Below are positions 6,470-7,060 of a stretch of DNA of 7,060 nt, one piece after another. This DNA comes from Hadesarchaea archaeon DG-33. Lineage in GTDB: Archaea > Hadarchaeota > Hadarchaeia > Hadarchaeales > Hadarchaeaceae. The stretch is taken from contig LQHI01000024.1 in assembly GCA_001515185.1 (NCBI GenBank), forward strand, positions 1 through 7,060. Reading direction: 5' to 3'. Below the pieces are notes generated by a model that saw only the letters and a program-made list of their open reading frames with translations, did no database searches and was not told the origin of the DNA. Numbering within the stretch: the stretch's first letter is position 1; each line of letters starts with the position of its first letter. Both the position numbers and the translations under genes were made by a program.

Positions 6470-7018
6470 TCATTTAGACAATTCCTTGCTCCAAGCATCC
6501 GCCATTTCTTTATTTCTGTCACATAGTATTATCTCTTTAAGCGTCTTCGCGACTTGGATAAAATCCCTTATCGCACGGACCATTGCTCCTGCAGCAGCTT
6601 CTTCCGAAACTCCTCCGACGCCTGTTCCCATACCCGGGAATACTAAACTTCTAGCACCGATATCATCTGCGCGTTCGAGCGCCGCCTTCGTTGCAAAATA
6701 GACCTTTTCACTCGTTGTCCGCATCACCGGACGCTCCATCGTTGGGGCGTGCACGACCCATCGCGCTTGAAGTTTGCCCGCAATTGTCGCAATCGCTTTT
6801 CCGACCAGCACTGGAGCGTGCTTTAAGGCCTCCCGTTCGATCTCCTCGCCGCCAACGCGCTTCAGCGCTCCCGCGGCCCCTCCACCCATATACATCAGGC
6901 TGCTTGCGGGGTTGCATATCGCGTCGGCTTTTTGCCTTGTCAAGTCCCCCTGTTTTACGATAACCGTCAAGTTCTCAATTTTAAACATCCCCATTCCAAT
7001 AGATTTTCGCGCCCACAT
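6470..7018 (-). CDS. macro-domain (ADP-ribose binding) protein, Af1521-like
   Basis: This 182-residue protein is a single macro domain, which binds ADP-ribose or related nucleotides and in some members removes ADP-ribose from proteins or deacetylates O-acetyl-ADP-ribose. It shows VKQGDLT at 21-27 (Asp25 contacts adenine in the family), DAICNPASSLMYMGGG at 32-47, RWVVHAP at 86-92, and the phosphate loop FPGMGTGVGG at 127-136. The MacroD-type catalytic Asp of GGGGVDG is not present (GGGAAG here), and the second Asn of NAAN is Ser39, so binding or a different chemistry is more likely than MacroD hydrolysis. Without a charged tail or transmembrane segment it should be cytosolic. The start at 7018 fits a TATA-like box about 34 bases upstream; Met9 and Met11 are alternatives nearer the usual family N-terminus. 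It converges on the caspase-like gene with a 29-base gap. Confidence 0.9.
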   Translation of the reverse strand: MWARKSIGMGMFKIENLTVIVKQGDLTRQKADAICNPASSLMYMGGGAAGALKRVGGEEIEREALKHAPVLVGKAIATIAGKLQARWVVHAPTMERPVMRTTSEKVYFATKAALERADDIGARSLVFPGMGTGVGGVSEEAAAGAMVRAIRDFIQVAKTLKEIILCDRNKEMADAWSKELSK

Positions 7019-7041
7019 CTTAAAACGAACTTGTTGTTGAC

Positions 7042-7059
7042 TTGTTATATTTATAACAA
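7042..7059 (-). promoter_or_regulatory. 18-bp palindrome over the probable TATA box of the macro-domain gene
   Basis: TTGTTATA, two bases, then TATAACAA form a perfect inverted repeat. Read on the minus strand it contains TTATAAAT, a good TATA box centred about 34 bases ahead of the ATG at 7018, implying a leader of roughly eight bases. A symmetric A/T-rich box may also drive a divergent gene beyond the edge, or be an operator for a dimeric repressor that would block TBP. Confidence 0.5.
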
Positions 7060-7060
7060 A

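Noticed and set aside
6691..6963. Open frames overlapping the macro-domain gene on the plus strand and in another minus frame
   Set aside because: They are shadows of a clear macro-domain gene; their products are Pro/Arg/Ser-rich and match nothing I recognise.
3344..7018. Anti-phage defence island (caspase-like plus CPBP/Abi plus macro domain)
   Set aside because: The caspase-like enzyme is anchored outside the cell, the macro gene is convergent with its own promoter, and no sensor, nuclease, reverse transcriptase, NAD-degrading effector or mobile-element gene is present. The name Abi for the CPBP family is not evidence of phage defence here.

Overview
The window looks archaeal. It carries the 3' part of a PurP-type AICAR formyltransferase (FAICAR synthetase), an archaeal answer to bacterial PurH. 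It also shows A/T-rich TATA-type promoter boxes about 25-35 bases ahead of starts, an oligo-T terminator, and a secreted protein of a type I associate with archaea. I cannot assign a phylum from the sequence alone.

Layout. 1-1271 (+): PurP-family ATP-grasp enzyme, cut by the left edge. 1272-1399: short spacer with a probable promoter. 1400-2992 (+): cell-surface protein with signal peptide and C-terminal anchor, DUF2330-like, carrying a central insertion of about 210 residues built from degenerate Trp-rich repeats. 2993-3343: no plus-strand gene; the minus strand holds the decayed core of an ABC-2 transporter permease. 3344-4045 and 4053-4658 (+): a tight two-gene unit encoding an M50-like multi-pass membrane protein with an unusual HExxxH motif and a CPBP (CAAX/Abi) intramembrane protease. 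4659-4781: oligo-T terminator, then a tandem 9-bp repeat, a TATA-like box and a Shine-Dalgarno sequence. 4782-6440 (+): membrane-anchored extracellular caspase-like (clan CD) protein with a C-terminal Ig-like Big_5 domain. 6470-7018 (-): macro-domain protein, convergent with the previous gene, with an 18-bp palindrome over its probable TATA box at the right edge.

How the genes may work together. The middle of the window is rich in membrane or surface proteins, and three consecutive genes look like proteases of three unrelated catalytic types: a possible zinc metalloprotease, a CPBP protease and a Cys-His caspase-like enzyme. The first two are probably co-transcribed; the third has its own promoter. 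A shared membrane-proteolysis or envelope-maintenance role is only an inference. PurP and the macro-domain protein look like separate housekeeping or nucleotide-related genes. I saw no tRNA, rRNA, CRISPR array, transposase or integrase. No system in the window is demonstrably new. The strongest candidates for follow-up are the protease trio, the repeat-expanded surface protein and the ABC permease remnant.
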